Source: Endothia cerciana (taxonomy: Eukaryota; Ascomycota; Sordariomycetes; Diaporthales; Cryphonectriaceae). Taken from it: a DNA stretch of 64,000 bases. Below the pieces are notes generated by a model. That model did no database searches. It was not told the DNA's origin and worked only from the letters and a program-made list of their open reading frames with translations. A program made the translations under genes and the position numbers. Of the stretch, positions 12,992 to 24,791 are shown piece by piece (positions within the stretch are counted from its first letter, which is position 1; each line of letters opens with the position of its first letter). The stretch covers positions 1 through 64,000 of the forward strand of contig JALRMH010000028.1 in the NCBI GenBank assembly GCA_026119935.1. The letters are read 5' to 3'.

Positions 12992-14113
12992 ATGTCCAAC
13001 AAGACGATCGCCGACATCGACACGCCCGACCCGTGGATGATAGCCGCCAATGGCGTTTTCTACCTCACCTTCACTCTCGCCAACCGCATCGAGATCTGGG
13101 AGTCTCCGTTGATGGAAGACTTTCACAACCCCCGCAAGACCGTCGTGTGGCAGCCGCCCAAGGGCTCACCATGGTCGACCGGTATCTGGGCTCCCGAGCT
13201 ACACGAGCTGAACGGCGCGTGGTACATCTACTCCACCGCCACGCAGCCGGGAGCGGGCAACCCAGGCCACCGCACCATCGTCCTGCGCTCAAATCTGCAG
13301 GACCCCATGGACCCCTCCGGATGGCAGTTTCTCGGCCCGCTGAAGGGCCTGCCTGAGAACTTCTCCATCGACGCCACCGTCTTCAGCCCGAATGGGCAGG
13401 ACCTGTACATCTGCTGGTCCGGATGGCCGCCGGGGGACAACTCGGACACCCAGCAGAACCTGTATATCACGCAGATGGTCTCGCCCGAGGAAGCCGTCGC
13501 CGAGTCCATCCTGCCGCCCGTGTGCATCGCCCGCGCCACTCTGGACTGGGAACGCTTCGAGAACGGGAGGCGGGGGATCAACGAGGGCCCGACGTGGCTC
13601 AACCTGCCAAACGGCGCCTTCACGGGCATCGTATACTCTGGCCACGCGAGCTTCACGAGCGAATACAAGATGGGCCTGCTGCGTCTCGTCGCGCCCAACG
13701 CCGACCCGCTGGATCCCAACTCCTGGGTGAAGAGGCCCACGCCGCTGCTCCTCAACGAAAGGTCGCGGCCGGGACCCTACGCCCCTGGCCATGCGAGCTT
13801 CCTGCTCAGTCCCCACCCTGGTGATGAGAGGATCTTCTGCATCTACCATGCGACAGCGAGCTGGGGCGAGGGTTTCGGCAACAGAAAGGGGCGGGTCATG
13901 GCCATGGCGCCGCAGCACTTTGCCGACGGTGCGCCGCCTCTGTGCTGCTCGAATTCACCTGACAACCCATTCTGGGGCGGAGGCGCGGCGCAAGGCCCTG
14001 CTAGCGCCCCTCAGGAACACATGCCCGGGTTCGGGCAGAAGTTCGACCACTATGCCAGCAAAGCTCCTGCGCCGGTACAGAAGGCGCTGGACAAGCTCAG
14101 GAAGTTCCTCTGA
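12992..14113 (+). CDS. Glycoside hydrolase family 43-type enzyme, intronless, no signal peptide
   Basis: Predicted arabinan/xylan-type glycosidase (arabinofuranosidase, xylosidase or arabinanase class); the exact substrate cannot be read. The 373-aa product shows the pattern of a five-bladed GH43 fold: TPDPWMI with Asp13 as base, WAPELHELNGAWYIY near 66-80, SIDATVF with Asp127 as pKa modulator, and INEGPTW with Glu198 as proton donor. The frame is open upstream to 12836, but that extension begins with GTG and has no ATG. The ATG at 12992 follows a TATA-like box and begins three residues before the first blade motif. No secretion signal precedes the domain, so the product is either cytosolic or missing an unseen 5' exon. 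The C-terminus carries an unusual Gly/Ala/Pro-rich linker and a short basic helix. It is divergent from the RasGAP gene. Family call is firm, activity is inference. Confidence 0.85.
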   Translation: MSNKTIADIDTPDPWMIAANGVFYLTFTLANRIEIWESPLMEDFHNPRKTVVWQPPKGSPWSTGIWAPELHELNGAWYIYSTATQPGAGNPGHRTIVLRSNLQDPMDPSGWQFLGPLKGLPENFSIDATVFSPNGQDLYICWSGWPPGDNSDTQQNLYITQMVSPEEAVAESILPPVCIARATLDWERFENGRRGINEGPTWLNLPNGAFTGIVYSGHASFTSEYKMGLLRLVAPNADPLDPNSWVKRPTPLLLNERSRPGPYAPGHASFLLSPHPGDERIFCIYHATASWGEGFGNRKGRVMAMAPQHFADGAPPLCCSNSPDNPFWGGGAAQGPASAPQEHMPGFGQKFDHYASKAPAPVQKALDKLRKFL

Positions 14114-14606
14114 AAATTCTTGGAGCGCGGAAGCAGATCGAAACATAGACCGAGACGATGTACTCGGGCTCCACGGCACAAAATGGGTAGTTCAGTATGT
14201 AGATGGCGTTGAGGCCTCACTCGGATTTTCGTCTTATATATATTTTTATGGGCGACCCGAACGGCGGGCGCGGTCCCGAATCCTGCAACCTCGAGGGCCG
14301 AGGTAGCACACACACCTTCATAGACTTTGGCAGTCCAATGACATCTGATGTTAAAGGATCGTTCCAATAACATTGCGGCACGGCGATCGCAGAAATAAAA
14401 TGTTGGCCAAGGCCGGTTCAGGTCAGTAAGATAGGGGCTGTCAGATCTAGGTGTCAAGCACAGCCCCGGTAATGAGCGCGGCTCAGCCACCCAGCCCTCA
14501 TACCACTATACAAAACCAGTGTTTTCAGACCTCACCATCAACATCTGCATCCTCTGCTTGATCGATTCATTGACTATATCCCCCCGCCCCTCCACAGCAA
14601 CACACG
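14114..14606. other. Intergenic, GH43 to small unknown gene
   Basis: About 490 nt between two co-directional genes. It contains an AT-rich TATATATATTTTTATG stretch near 14235 that may serve the 3' end of the GH43 transcript. The part before 14607 is C-rich, as expected of a fungal leader. No coding signal seen. Confidence 0.5.
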
Positions 14607-15191
14607 ATGTCGTCCAAACGCAGCAAACTTGCCAGGGTCTTCCCCTGCTTCCATGACGCGGGCGAACAGCTCTCACCCGACGACGAGAAGCCACCAGCAT
14701 CAGCGCCCACCCCAGGTCCGGCGTCCGCCCGCCCAGCCAGACATATGTCCACCAGGCAACAAGCCGAAGCATACGTACCATCCTGGCAGCGCCTGGACGT
14801 TCCCGAGAGATCCGTCACCGGACGCCGCAAGGCAGCGTCCATGTCCCACAGACCAGATCCCAGCTCCACAGACAGCTTGGACAGCAGGAGACACAAGAGG
14901 AGCCAGTCCGCTGAGGGCAGCAACAATATGCTCTACTTCGGCGACGGGACATCGTCGGGCCGGACGACCTACACGCCCCTGTCAAAGGGCAGCAGCACCA
15001 AACTGGGCTCGTCTCTGCCGGCCAGAGGCGGCAACGGAATCTTGGCCGGACGCGATGCGAGTGGGTATATGGCGACGGGTGTGACGGGCACGAATGTCAT
15101 GAACGGGACGTACTCGAGTCTGACATACGGTGGGAGCCTGCAGTACAACTACGCGCAAAATCAAAGCTTTGGGGCTGGGACAGGGTTTTGA
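14607..15191 (+). CDS. Small uncharacterised Ser/Gly/Thr-rich protein
   Basis: I do not recognise this 194-aa protein. A clean ATG in a CAACACACGATG context opens a single-exon frame. The N-terminus is basic (MSSKRSKLARVFPCF). The middle is Pro/Ser/Arg-rich and looks disordered, with serine-rich patches such as SSTDSLDSRRHKRSQS that resemble phosphorylation or 14-3-3 sites. The C-terminal third is Gly/Thr/Tyr/Asn-rich (MATGVTGTNVMNGTYSS), with no transmembrane segment or signal peptide. Codon use is GC-biased like the real genes around it, and no competing frame is better. It could be a fast-evolving cytosolic or regulatory protein. Moderate confidence that it is a gene, none on function. Confidence 0.6.
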   Translation: MSSKRSKLARVFPCFHDAGEQLSPDDEKPPASAPTPGPASARPARHMSTRQQAEAYVPSWQRLDVPERSVTGRRKAASMSHRPDPSSTDSLDSRRHKRSQSAEGSNNMLYFGDGTSSGRTTYTPLSKGSSTKLGSSLPARGGNGILAGRDASGYMATGVTGTNVMNGTYSSLTYGGSLQYNYAQNQSFGAGTGF

Positions 15192-17008
15192 AGAACGGGT
15201 GAGAAGGGGGCTTAGTACCTACATCCCACATGGACGCGTCGAGCAAGCCAGTGGGAGGTCAACCCTATCTCTGCATGACAGGTGAGGTAGTCATCAGAGC
15301 TTCTGTGGATCGAGGTCTCCAAGACGCGGCTAAGCGTATCTCGACGGGTTGGAAGATTCCCATAGACTCTCTGGCCAAGATTGCGTTCCTTCTTTGACAG
15401 AGACACTCGACGGGACCGCTTTGCGAAACAAGCATCTCGCCTTGGCAATAAATGTGACGCCCGCTGGGAAAGTGCCATCCAGCTCAGAGATTTTGGTCTT
15501 GCTGGCTGAAGGACTGCATCATCTCGAACGCATGCGAGATGGGCTGGGTTTCGTGTCTGGCAGTGGCCTGTCAAACACTGCCTCGAGAGAATCAACCCAG
15601 TTGACGGCGAAGGACAAGGGACTGACTTTTGGTCGAGTCTAGACAATCAGCCAAATCAGAAGAACTGGTCATGCGCATCCTTAGGACCACGATACCTTAG
15701 CATTGGGGAGTGCCCAGAATCTGGATGTGATAGTAATACTATTTTGTACCTAGCAGGTGTGTGTTCCAATCTGAAATCGGGGCGTTAAGGAGATGCTTAA
15801 AGCAGATCAGGATCTTATTACTCACCAGCATTTTAGACTGTTGTCAAATAGAAATCAGCATCAAGACCCACGGAGGGCAAGGATGAATCCTACAAAAATT
15901 CGTGCCTTATTACCCTAAAGGGCAGTGAATGAGGAGAAGCTGAATCCGAAATAAACATGTACATGTCATGGGATGTCTTTCATGGGAAATAGTCTTTCAG
16001 CAACATTGCACCCGACTTGGAGGGCCAGAAGAAGGTGGAAGCCCATATGGAGTGCGGGTTGAGATTGGCATTGCAACGCTAGATGTAGCTCGCTATGACT
16101 CGACTACGAAAGTTTTCAGGCACCCTAGGATCTTACAAAGATTACACTGGTTCTGCAATAGGTGACACTATTTGTAGCTGGCTTGTATGGATGAGATGCG
16201 CATTGTTTACAGGCTCCGGTACGAGAAGCATAAAACAGTGCCGTATACAAACTTGAACATCCCAACACAATTTTGCGTCTCATGATGAAAACAGCGGGGA
16301 ACGAGAAGGAAACAGAATCCCAGGTTGATGCAGCTGTATATCAGCCTTCTTCCCCCCCCCCCCGGTGAACCATGATGTGTATCCTTCATGCTCAACGTCA
16401 AAGCGAACAGCAGATGTGATAGCACGACTCAATTCAAAGAAGCAAAGAGATAGCAAATCGAGAATATACGCAAGAAGGGCGACCCCGGATTCTTCTAGGC
16501 TCTCAATGTGCTCAACCTGTTTATTGGGTTCTGTTTTTCACAGCTGAGACCTTTCATTCAACTCAGCACATTACCTGTTCAAAGGGGTAAGGAGACGAGT
16601 CCACCCTACTACTACCTGCGTAGTATGTGCAGACGAGCTCGTACTACAAGTCATCTTCTAAAAATAAACAAAGTGGAAGCACAAGCATCATAAAAGCAGA
16701 CACTCAGGAGGCTTTATGATCATGACGGACCTCGATACAAAGAGGGGTCAAGTCGCTGGAGACCTAGAGTTCATTGTCTACAGTACTAAGTCTATGATAT
16801 GATCCAGAGTGCAGTGTCTGAAGTCGTTATCATCCTTGCTAGAATTTCCAGGTTTGAGATTCTTTTTTTTCTTCCATCGTCCGACCTTGATATCCCTATC
16901 GTTAGAACTAGGACGATACAATAGTATGAGTACGGTGCTTTGTAGACTTACCTGTAGACTGTGCAGTTCTATGAGATAGCCTGCCCGTCAATAAGAACTT
17001 CACCATGC
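15192..17008. other. Gene-poor intergenic region
   Basis: About 1.8 kb, more AT-rich than its surroundings. It holds only short unsupported frames and a C12 run at 16352-16363. A GTAAGT donor-like site on the minus strand at 16951-16946 lies downstream of the small secreted-protein stop codon and could belong to its 3' UTR. Confidence 0.5.
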
Positions 17009-17281
17009 TTATAGCAGGCTGATGGTGGTTGGGATCGAGGTGGGCAGCGTCAGCGTAGTGGGAATAGTGATCGAGAGCGAGGGTATAGAAGTCGGGAGGT
17101 CCGTTGGGAGCGTGATCGATAGAGTGGTCGGAATGGAGACGGTGATCGAGGGAATGGAAGTTGGGAGATCCGTGGGGAGTGAGGTCGGGAGGGTGATTGT
17201 CAGGGAGGTCAATGTAGTTGGGAGAGAGATGGCGACCGCCGCAGCTGAGGAGGCGAAGGCAATAAGGCTGAAAGAACGCAT
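17009..17281 (-). CDS. Small secreted Ser/Thr/Pro/Leu-repeat protein, cysteine-free
   Basis: A 90-aa protein with a textbook signal peptide (MRSFSLIAFASSAAAVA). The mature part is almost wholly Leu, Pro, Thr, Ser and Ile. A unit of about 21-23 residues, LPTDLPTSIPS(I/L) followed by IPTTL, occurs twice and decays on either side. There is no cysteine and no N-glycosylation sequon, but many sites for O-mannosylation. The ATG has a good context (ACAATCAAGATG), and a TATAAA lies about 132 nt upstream on the same strand. It has no terminal GPI-type tail. It resembles short cell-wall or surface proteins, or effector-like secreted proteins, but I cannot name a family. The other frames over this stretch are shadows. 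Confidence 0.62.
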   Translation of the reverse strand: MRSFSLIAFASSAAAVAISLPTTLTSLTITLPTSLPTDLPTSIPSITVSIPTTLSITLPTDLPTSIPSLSITIPTTLTLPTSIPTTISLL

Positions 17282-17412
17282 CTTGATTGTAGGTTGGTTT
17301 AAGACGACCGGAGAGGACCGTGTCGAGGAGCTGGACTGATGGAGCCTGATTGTTCGTGGGGGGGTGCCTTGAGTGAAAGGCTCTATCTAGAATATCTGGG
17401 AGAACCACCTAG

Positions 17413-17418
17413 TTTATA
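17413..17418 (-). promoter_or_regulatory. TATA box of small secreted-protein gene
   Basis: TATAAA read on the minus strand, about 132 nt upstream of the ATG at 17281, with a CT-rich leader between them. Confidence 0.45.
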
Positions 17419-20014
17419 TAGTTGTGATTCTGACTTCATGGCGTCCGCGGATCTCTCTGGAGCTCAAGACATCTCTAAAAGAGGAAGGACGGCTTGAAAC
17501 ATCGCCTCACCCTTCGTGATACGGGCCTTCAAATGAATCTCTAGCCTCGGAGCCGAATTCCGTAAACCTTAAATGACGAATCTGACATTAAGAGAAGCGT
17601 GCGCACGGGTGTGACCGTATTACTAGATATGATATATGATACACCGCAAGTCTCCGGGTTGATTGAGGAAGGCGATGTAGCAACCGGGTGACACATCACC
17701 AATCCATATGGGGTGGAAGAAGCGTGCCCGTAGCATTTTTTTCAGGCTTGAGGCTCTTTACTTCTCCGTTCCTCATTGCATTCCGCCTGGTGTGTGATTA
17801 AAGGATTATATTTGGAACTGGGTCATGGTCAGTGCTAACAATCTAGAATGATCAATCTTTCTCTGTGATTTGAGAGTTTCATGAATACACTTGCTACATC
17901 TTAATGGTTTTGAATGAAACATATGCTAGAGACAGTAATCTTATTAAATGCGTAGTCTGCTTCGTCGTCGTTCCTGTGCACGAGTTCTGGATAAATATAT
18001 CCGCAGTATATCCACACAGCTATCGCATACCACATACAGTTATACTCCTTCGGTTGCTCGGTAAACTAATGTAGATCTGATCGACAGTGCTCCACTATGC
18101 AATGCAGGGTGTATAATGGCAAAAAGAGACTACGTGTCTAGCATCCTACTTAGGTAGGTACTCATGAGCCCTGTATGATGTGATGTCTTCCCAGCGCACT
18201 AACACTCGATTTCGGTATATAGGCCGCAGCGAGCTGTTCGTACATGAAACTGGGTAAATGTTCCGGACCACAGAATATGCCTGACTATGCACCTGATTGT
18301 TGTTCGACGCCTCATCACCGGGATATCAGCTCGTCCGATGGCCGACCGAAAGCTTCGACTTGGACTGCTCAGGAAGGAGGTCAACGAGGCTTCACGGCCG
18401 GTTCAAGAACGCAACATATAATCCTGCTCCGAGCATGGACGTGCCGCGCTTTGCGAACGGGTCTCGTCACTGTTGCTACGCCACATGATGTGATGATCAT
18501 AGAGCTAGAGCCGAGGCCCTCGAGGTCCTTGCCTATTATCTCAAATTCTTCTTGCACCTCGATGTAGCACAGCCAAACCCGCGGACGAGTACGTAAGGCT
18601 TTGGCAAAAGGATCAGCTGCATCCCGTTCTGACGCAGTCTATTCCTGCTAGAGAAATGTTGGCTCACAGCACTCAGGCTATGCCTTGAGCCTCGTGCTTC
18701 GCTTATCTATATGCACAACTCCTCGACATTTACTCTTAAATGGCGTACTATTTGTGGAGAACTTCAAGTCTAGACCAGATCGATGACTGGCATGATTGAC
18801 ACAATGATGGACCCATTCTCAATAACTACTCATGTATGAGAATGGCCAGGTATCCGGCGATGGACAATTCGGAGGCGATTAGATGCCGACTCACGATTTA
18901 CAAAATACATTTATGGCGGACGCATTGACCAGATACAATTATTCTCTAGTTATAAGGCTGCCTCTCGAACAACTTATTTTCAGGTCTACAAATTGCGCAA
19001 GTAGCATGGCATGCGTGTAGCAAGACTTAGGGGGCCCTCAAGAGGGCTGGAACTTCGAAAGAAGGACGAACAAACTTCCACGCATACTACCTTCTGGGTA
19101 GGCATAAGTGTGAACATGCGATGCGAGGGGGCAAGAAGACATAATGGCTGTTCTCGTTTCCATACTTTCCGAGGTTGTGGGTGGTCTTTGCTCGCTGCGA
19201 CCTACCTCATGGACTTCTTTCATTATTTCGTAGGCCGCCTGCGGAGCTCATAGATTTCGCCTCCTGCCATGAACATGACGACGCTGTTTCCTCCGAACAT
19301 CTAATCAAAAGTATCTCCCGTAGCTTGCGGACCTTTAATAAATACAGCATCCGCCGTGAAGTCGTGTATGGCTATCCAGAGGATCGTCTCTCCACTGTGG
19401 GGACACCGCCGCTGTCATCAAGTTCTTGCTAGGCTAGCGCATCAACCTATATATTGACTTGATCGCGCTTCTAGGCCGCCTGATTCTCAGGTCTTCCCAC
19501 ACGGCGACCATCAACTCCCGAGATGATGATTATACACACTGGTGCGACTGTAACGCGTTAACAGGGGATCAGTTTCCATGGGTTTTGAATAGTTTGTGAT
19601 TGAAATGACGTTGTGAGAAACCCTCGCGATCGGGCAAGTCTAGGAAAATGATATATGTATTTGAATGGTGGACACTCAGATATCTAACCACGCATTTCGT
19701 TTCTTTCTCGAAAATTGGAAGGTACAGTATTGCCTAGGAATGCTAGCACACGCCGCTTAAGGATCGCGACATCTACCCAAGTAAATTAATGAGAAGCGGC
19801 CAGGCCACTGCATCAATACGGGCAGAGACGGAAGGCTTATTTGCTGCTTGTCTGGTGGCAGCAGTGCTAACCCAGAACATAAGAGCTCGTCGTAATGCCT
19901 GTATTCAGCTGAGCATGCTTTTGCCTAGCTGAACTGTTGTCATTAACTTCAGACGAGCAGAACAACAAAGTTCCGCAGCCACATTCCTGAGGACACTGCA
20001 AGCAGAGACATGCA

Positions 20015-20041
20015 TTTTTTTTTTCTTAAAAAAAAAAAAAA
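20015..20041. repeat. T-tract/A-tract inverted repeat
   Basis: About ten T, then CTT, then 14 A, forming a perfect short A/T palindrome. It lies about 190 nt beyond the RAT1 stop codon and could form a hairpin in transcripts from either strand. Confidence 0.7.
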
Positions 20042-20231
20042 TCCTCTGTATATCCTGGATAATCGATATTCATTTTCCTTCTTTGCACCCATGCAGAGCG
20101 GGTTGGCGTGATGCTAAACTCGGCACATCTGACTGGAGCTTTCACGTAAAAACTTGACTTGTTAAAACGTTTTCCATCACACGCTCATTTGTCAGTATTT
20201 TGTCTGCGCCCAATAACCATACTCCTACGGC

Positions 20232-23200
20232 TCACCGGCGATAGCCGCCACCGTTTCCGTATCCCCGGCCATTGCCGTAACCACCTCGATCGTAGCCCCT
20301 GTCGCCACCGTACCCTCCTCCGTAGTGGCGGTCATCGCGGCCCGGGGGAGGCGGCTGACCGTATCCCTGATTTTGATATCCACCGCCGCCGTAGTACTGT
20401 CCGCCGTGAGATGGTGCCGGGGGCGGCGCGCTATAGCCGCCACCGTTGCCGTATGGCTGGGAAAACCCACCACCTCCGCTATTGTATCCACCATAACCTC
20501 CACCGTTACCATATGTGTGCGCCGGTGGGGGCGGCGGAGGCACGCCGGCACCGAAGCCTGGTGCGCCAGGTGGAGGCGGCACCCATCCTGGTGGCGGTGC
20601 AGAGTATCCGCCGCCATTACGTGGAGGAGCGTTGTAGTTGTCACGGCCGTAGCCCCCTCCTGGTGGGCCCCGATCCGAGCGCCCGCGGCCTTGGTATCCG
20701 CCTCCGCGACCCTGGTAGCCGCCTCCAGGACCGTAGTTGATCTGCTGATTGCGGCCCCCACGATAATCGGAACGGCCGAGGGGCGCGCCGCCGTAGCTCC
20801 TGCCTGAACGACGACCTTTGTTGCGAAGCTCTTCGGTGTCGTGCCTGTCGAGGGCTGGGGTGGGCAGCTTGACCCCGCGAAGTAACATAGACTTATGTGT
20901 GTGCGCATTGCTGGGCATCTCGTATTTGACACTGATTTTCGTTAGTTATGGGCCAGGAAATTATGAACTCGTAATGTACAGGTCGAAGGCTTACGTCAAG
21001 GAGCGGTCATAATCGATATCGGGCATCGACTTCCGCTCAAGTGGATACGTCAGAGAACCATGGGGGAGGTAGCCCTCGATCTTCTCAACCTCGCCCGCCA
21101 AACCCTCACTCAGCCTGGGGTCAAGCTCGTATTTTGGAGCACCTTGCTTCTTGGAATAGAAGCGGTTGATGATGTCGTCGTAGAGTACAGTGTGGCCGTC
21201 CGATATTATTAGGACTTCGTGCCCAGACTCATTGCGGGCTGCTTCGTCTCCACTCATCAGGGGATACTTCTTGTGCATAGCAGTTAGTAGTCGGTCCATA
21301 TCGATGAAGGGCAACAAGGCAATGCCCTGCCAAGCCATCTTCTTTCCGTTCAGGTCGACCTCGAAATCTTCAGGATAAAAATCGATGATTTCGCTGTCCT
21401 CGTTGGTCATGAGGTCATGGAAGACTTCTGGAATGGCGTGTCTTGATGCCGCTGGTAGAACGCTCATGAGTTGTTCGTAAGGCTTAGACACCCTGCCTTT
21501 TTCGAACTTGATCTCTATCTTGTCGAGATCGACGAAATCTGCGGCGAAAGGTGCATAATGATACGGGTAGTACCAATCCCAAGATGGACAGCCCTGGAAG
21601 TAGTACATCAATACCCACGCCAGGCCTTCGACGTAATGCCTGGCCACTTTGTGACGAAACTCGACATCCTTGGGATCAACGTGAAACTTTTGTTCGTAAT
21701 ACCTGTCGGCATACCCATCCTCCCAGAGCCTGACCGTGTCGACCGGTCCCTCATCGTCGGTGGCAGATGGAGTCATAGCGTCCGGACTGTCGCTTCCTGG
21801 AGTACCAGTACCGCCCTGCTCCATGAGAGCCGCCTTGCGCTTTGTGGCACCTGACGGGGCAACTGTTTCAGCCTGTGATCCCTCTTCGCCGTTCGCTGAG
21901 TCCTGGGCGGGCTCGGTGCCCGTGGACATGAGCCCCTGTATCTGACTCTTCAACACGCTGGCAGCGCTCTTGTTTGCGGTATTAGCGTCCTGCACCGCAC
22001 TGCGGTTGACGACCATGTCGTGTGTGATAGCCTTACGGGGCGCATCCAAGGGGCCAGGCAAGCTTGTGATGGGCATAAAGGCTGCCTCAGGCGCAAGGCC
22101 AGGGACCATGTTGTCCAACTTTGTCTTCTGCTTGTTCCCACCTGGGGCATTTGCTTTTCTGTTGCCGCCCCCACGATTCTGTTCCTGGAGCTTCCTCCTC
22201 TTGAAATTAGCCTCTCGGCGATCCTCCGTCTCTTTCCGGCGGCGGAAGATTGCATCCTCCTGTTTTCCAAGTCCGGCCAAGATGAGTTGCGCACGTCCCA
22301 AGTCGCAATGGCCGTCTTTGGTGAGGAAACCGCCCATGTAGGGCAAGTTGTCTTTCCAGATGGCGATGAGCGTATCAATGCCGTTCTCTCGAATCTCAAG
22401 GGCAGGAAGGTGAGGCAAGAAATCATTGCCCACAAAGAAGCACATGAAGACCCAGTCATCAATGGCACGCTCAATGTCCCACTTGAAAGGAAGGTTGGGC
22501 ACCTCGAGCTCAACGGCAAGGTACTCGCGGAAGACAGAGACATGAAGCCAGATGAAGGGCTTCAAGGGGTGGGCGTTGTCCTTGCCGTCAAAGTCGGCCT
22601 CTCGGTCCTTGGACTCGCCACGGCAATTCTGAGCATCATGACCCTTCTGTCCGCACAACTTACACATTCTCGCCTTGCCTTGGTCGAAGAAGACATCCTC
22701 ACGCAGGACTCTGAAATGAGGCTCGTGTGTAGCCAGCCCAAGCATGATGAGATCTGCGTCCAGACCATAGATGACGTGGCGGGTGTTGGGATCATGCTCC
22801 GGTGAGGAGCGCTGGGAGCGAACGAAGTTCATAATCTTGTGTTCACCCTCTCCCGGGATAGTCGCATCTGAGATGATGACTTTGAGCTTGGCCCAGGCAG
22901 GGTCGGTGTTGAACTTGTAGCTGCACCAGTACCTGAGACTGGCGGCTAGGATTTCCATAAAAGGTGTACCAGGTGTGATGGAGTTGGAGTCAAAAGCTTT
23001 CTTGACTACCTCCTCAGTGGACTCTGCGGGATGGGTACCACCATTCTGCTGCTTGAGCAGGGTAAGCAGCTGCTGCTTGTCTTCCTCTTTCTGTTTCGCA
23101 TCCTGGACGGCACGGAAACGTCGGGAACGCTGCTGGTTCATCTTGGCACGTGGAGCGACACCATCTGGAGGCAGGGAGGGTGGTTAGTCTGGAAACGGCT

Positions 23201-23545
23201 GTAGCAGAGCAGCAGGGGGCGCAGACATGACTTACCAACAGCAATCATCAGCAGCTTGCGCGGCCTTACCATGTTGACCACTCGGTCCGTGTATTTGAAG
23301 ATCTCAACCATCATCTCCTCCTCATCCTTCGGTGGAGGTCTGTCCTCGGGATGAGAGCAGGGATGAACGATACCGTTCATGTCTAGGTATAGGTTGTCGA
23401 ACTCTTCACCGTTGGGATTCGGCTGAGTGGTGTCCACGGGAATGACGGTGCCATCGTCCATGGTCACGGGCTGGTCCTCAACGACCGGAGAGATGATCTT
23501 TGGATACTTGTTGGAAAGCCATCGGAAGGCCGCGGGGATACCCAT
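20232..23545 (-). CDS. RAT1: 5'-3' exoribonuclease 2 (Rat1/Xrn2)
   Basis: Nuclear 5'-3' exonuclease for RNA processing and torpedo termination by RNA polymerase II. There are three exons: 23545-23236, 23164-20995 and 20931-20232 (introns of 71 and 63 nt, both GT-AG), giving 1,059 aa. Visible features: LYLDMNGIVHPC with Asp55; DGVAPRAKMNQQRSRRFR across the first junction; SDATIPGEGEHKIM and YGLDADLIMLGL with the metal-binding acidic residues; a CCHC zinc knuckle (CKLCGQKGHDAQNC, about 271-284) typical of Rat1 rather than cytoplasmic Xrn1; FVGNDFLPHLP; and DYDRSLTVKYEMP across the last junction. The C-terminal 200 residues are Gly/Tyr/Arg/Pro-rich low complexity with RGG-like and PPPPG blocks. 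Length and knuckle identify the nuclear paralogue. It lies head-to-head with the Uds1 gene. Confidence 0.97.
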
Positions 23546-24791
23546 CTTGTCGAGAGCAGAGGGCTATGCCGCCTCTGCCAGAAACAATACTTGGAATGAT
23601 GTCGATATGGGGTGGCCAGCACCTGTCTGCGACCGCGTCTTGTGGACACGAACGACAAGTCTTGAGCCGCGGTGACACGGAGATGCGATGTGCGACAGCG
23701 AGGCGAGGTGTGGTCGTTGCGAGACCGAGTGACCAAGGGCAGAGAGTTGGCAAAGGCTGCCTGCAGTGCCCAGCGATCAGCCTGCGACCTCGAGGGTTCC
23801 AGATCTCTAGCTACAGTCCAAACTGGCTGGGTACAACCGCTGAGCAGATCAGTTTCTTTAGAAGTCAGAGACTGGGCTTGGCATGAGAGGATGGAGCTGT
23901 AGAGGTTAGGGAACAAAGGACCCAATGGTGATGGTAGGAAGTCGACGGAGATCATCAGAATGGCAGATTTAAAAAGAATGCGACTCCAGTTGCGGCGAGG
24001 ACGGCATGCGGCTCCGACTCCAAGCTCCCACTGGGCCGGCAGCAAAGAGCTTCAGGGGTGGGGCCCCCTAGGCGGTAGGGGTCTTACCGCATTCGAAATG
24101 CCTTGTCAGCTTTTGGTGCCCTAACCCTGAAGACCTCATGGGCTGTCCCTCCACCTTGGCTTGCGCTCTGCATACTTGGTGTCCCGTGGATCTGAAGCAA
24201 GTCGGCTCATGGCTATCTGGAGGGTTGTCCAAGAAGCTGATAGTATCCGGGACTTCCGCATGTAGCGAGTTGGTGTGAGATTGAAGAGACTGGCCCGGCA
24301 CTGTGGGATCCAGGAACCACATGCGATCAATTTGCCTATGTGGGCTTCTTGGGAGGGCGGGCTCAGGGGGCTGAGCAAATATCCCCTGTCTGAACTCGCT
24401 GTCCGCCCTGCCCACCCCCCTTTACCCTGCGCTGCCTCGTGGACGAGCAGGAGGGATGGATCTGATCTACCAGTCGGAACTCACGATCTCGCCCTCCTAC
24501 ATACAAACAATGTGAACCTACTGTGTAGTCACAATCTCCTAAACTCTAATAACTCTTTGACCTCGGTCACACCCGTCGCTCCTTTTGCATCCGCTGTGAT
24601 ACCCCAAGCTCGCGTCCTTTGCTGTTGTCTCGGACTCATTGTTTTGGGCGGAACGTTGAACACGACAAACACAAGTACCTGACATACGCCGAGCACCGAC
24701 ATATTCCATCGAGCGGAACCCTACACTCGACCATCTCTCTATAATGTTTTGACGGCGACCGGTCCCTGGCAGAATCTCTCTTTTGGTCATC
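23546..24791. other. Bidirectional promoter region between RAT1 and the Uds1-domain gene
   Basis: About 1.25 kb between divergent start codons. Small frames here have no motifs and read as chance. No clear TATA box was seen for either gene, in keeping with housekeeping promoters. Confidence 0.5.

Larger units (their letters stand above)
17282..20231. other. Gene-poor, AT-richer intergenic region
   Basis: Nearly 3 kb without a supportable gene. Codon-like structure is absent and stops are frequent in all frames. At 20015-20041 a T-tract is followed by an A-tract. A degenerate mobile element is possible, but I see no terminal repeats or transposase fragments. Confidence 0.5.

Noticed and set aside
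16908..17408. 166-codon minus-strand frame overlapping the secreted protein
   Set aside because: It lacks a signal peptide and its His/Asp/Pro composition is a frame shadow of the Leu/Pro/Thr repeats.
20225..20932. 235-codon Thr/Ala/Arg-rich minus-strand frame
   Set aside because: An alternative frame of the RAT1 C-terminal exon. The Gly/Tyr-rich frame joins Rat1 correctly through the intron.
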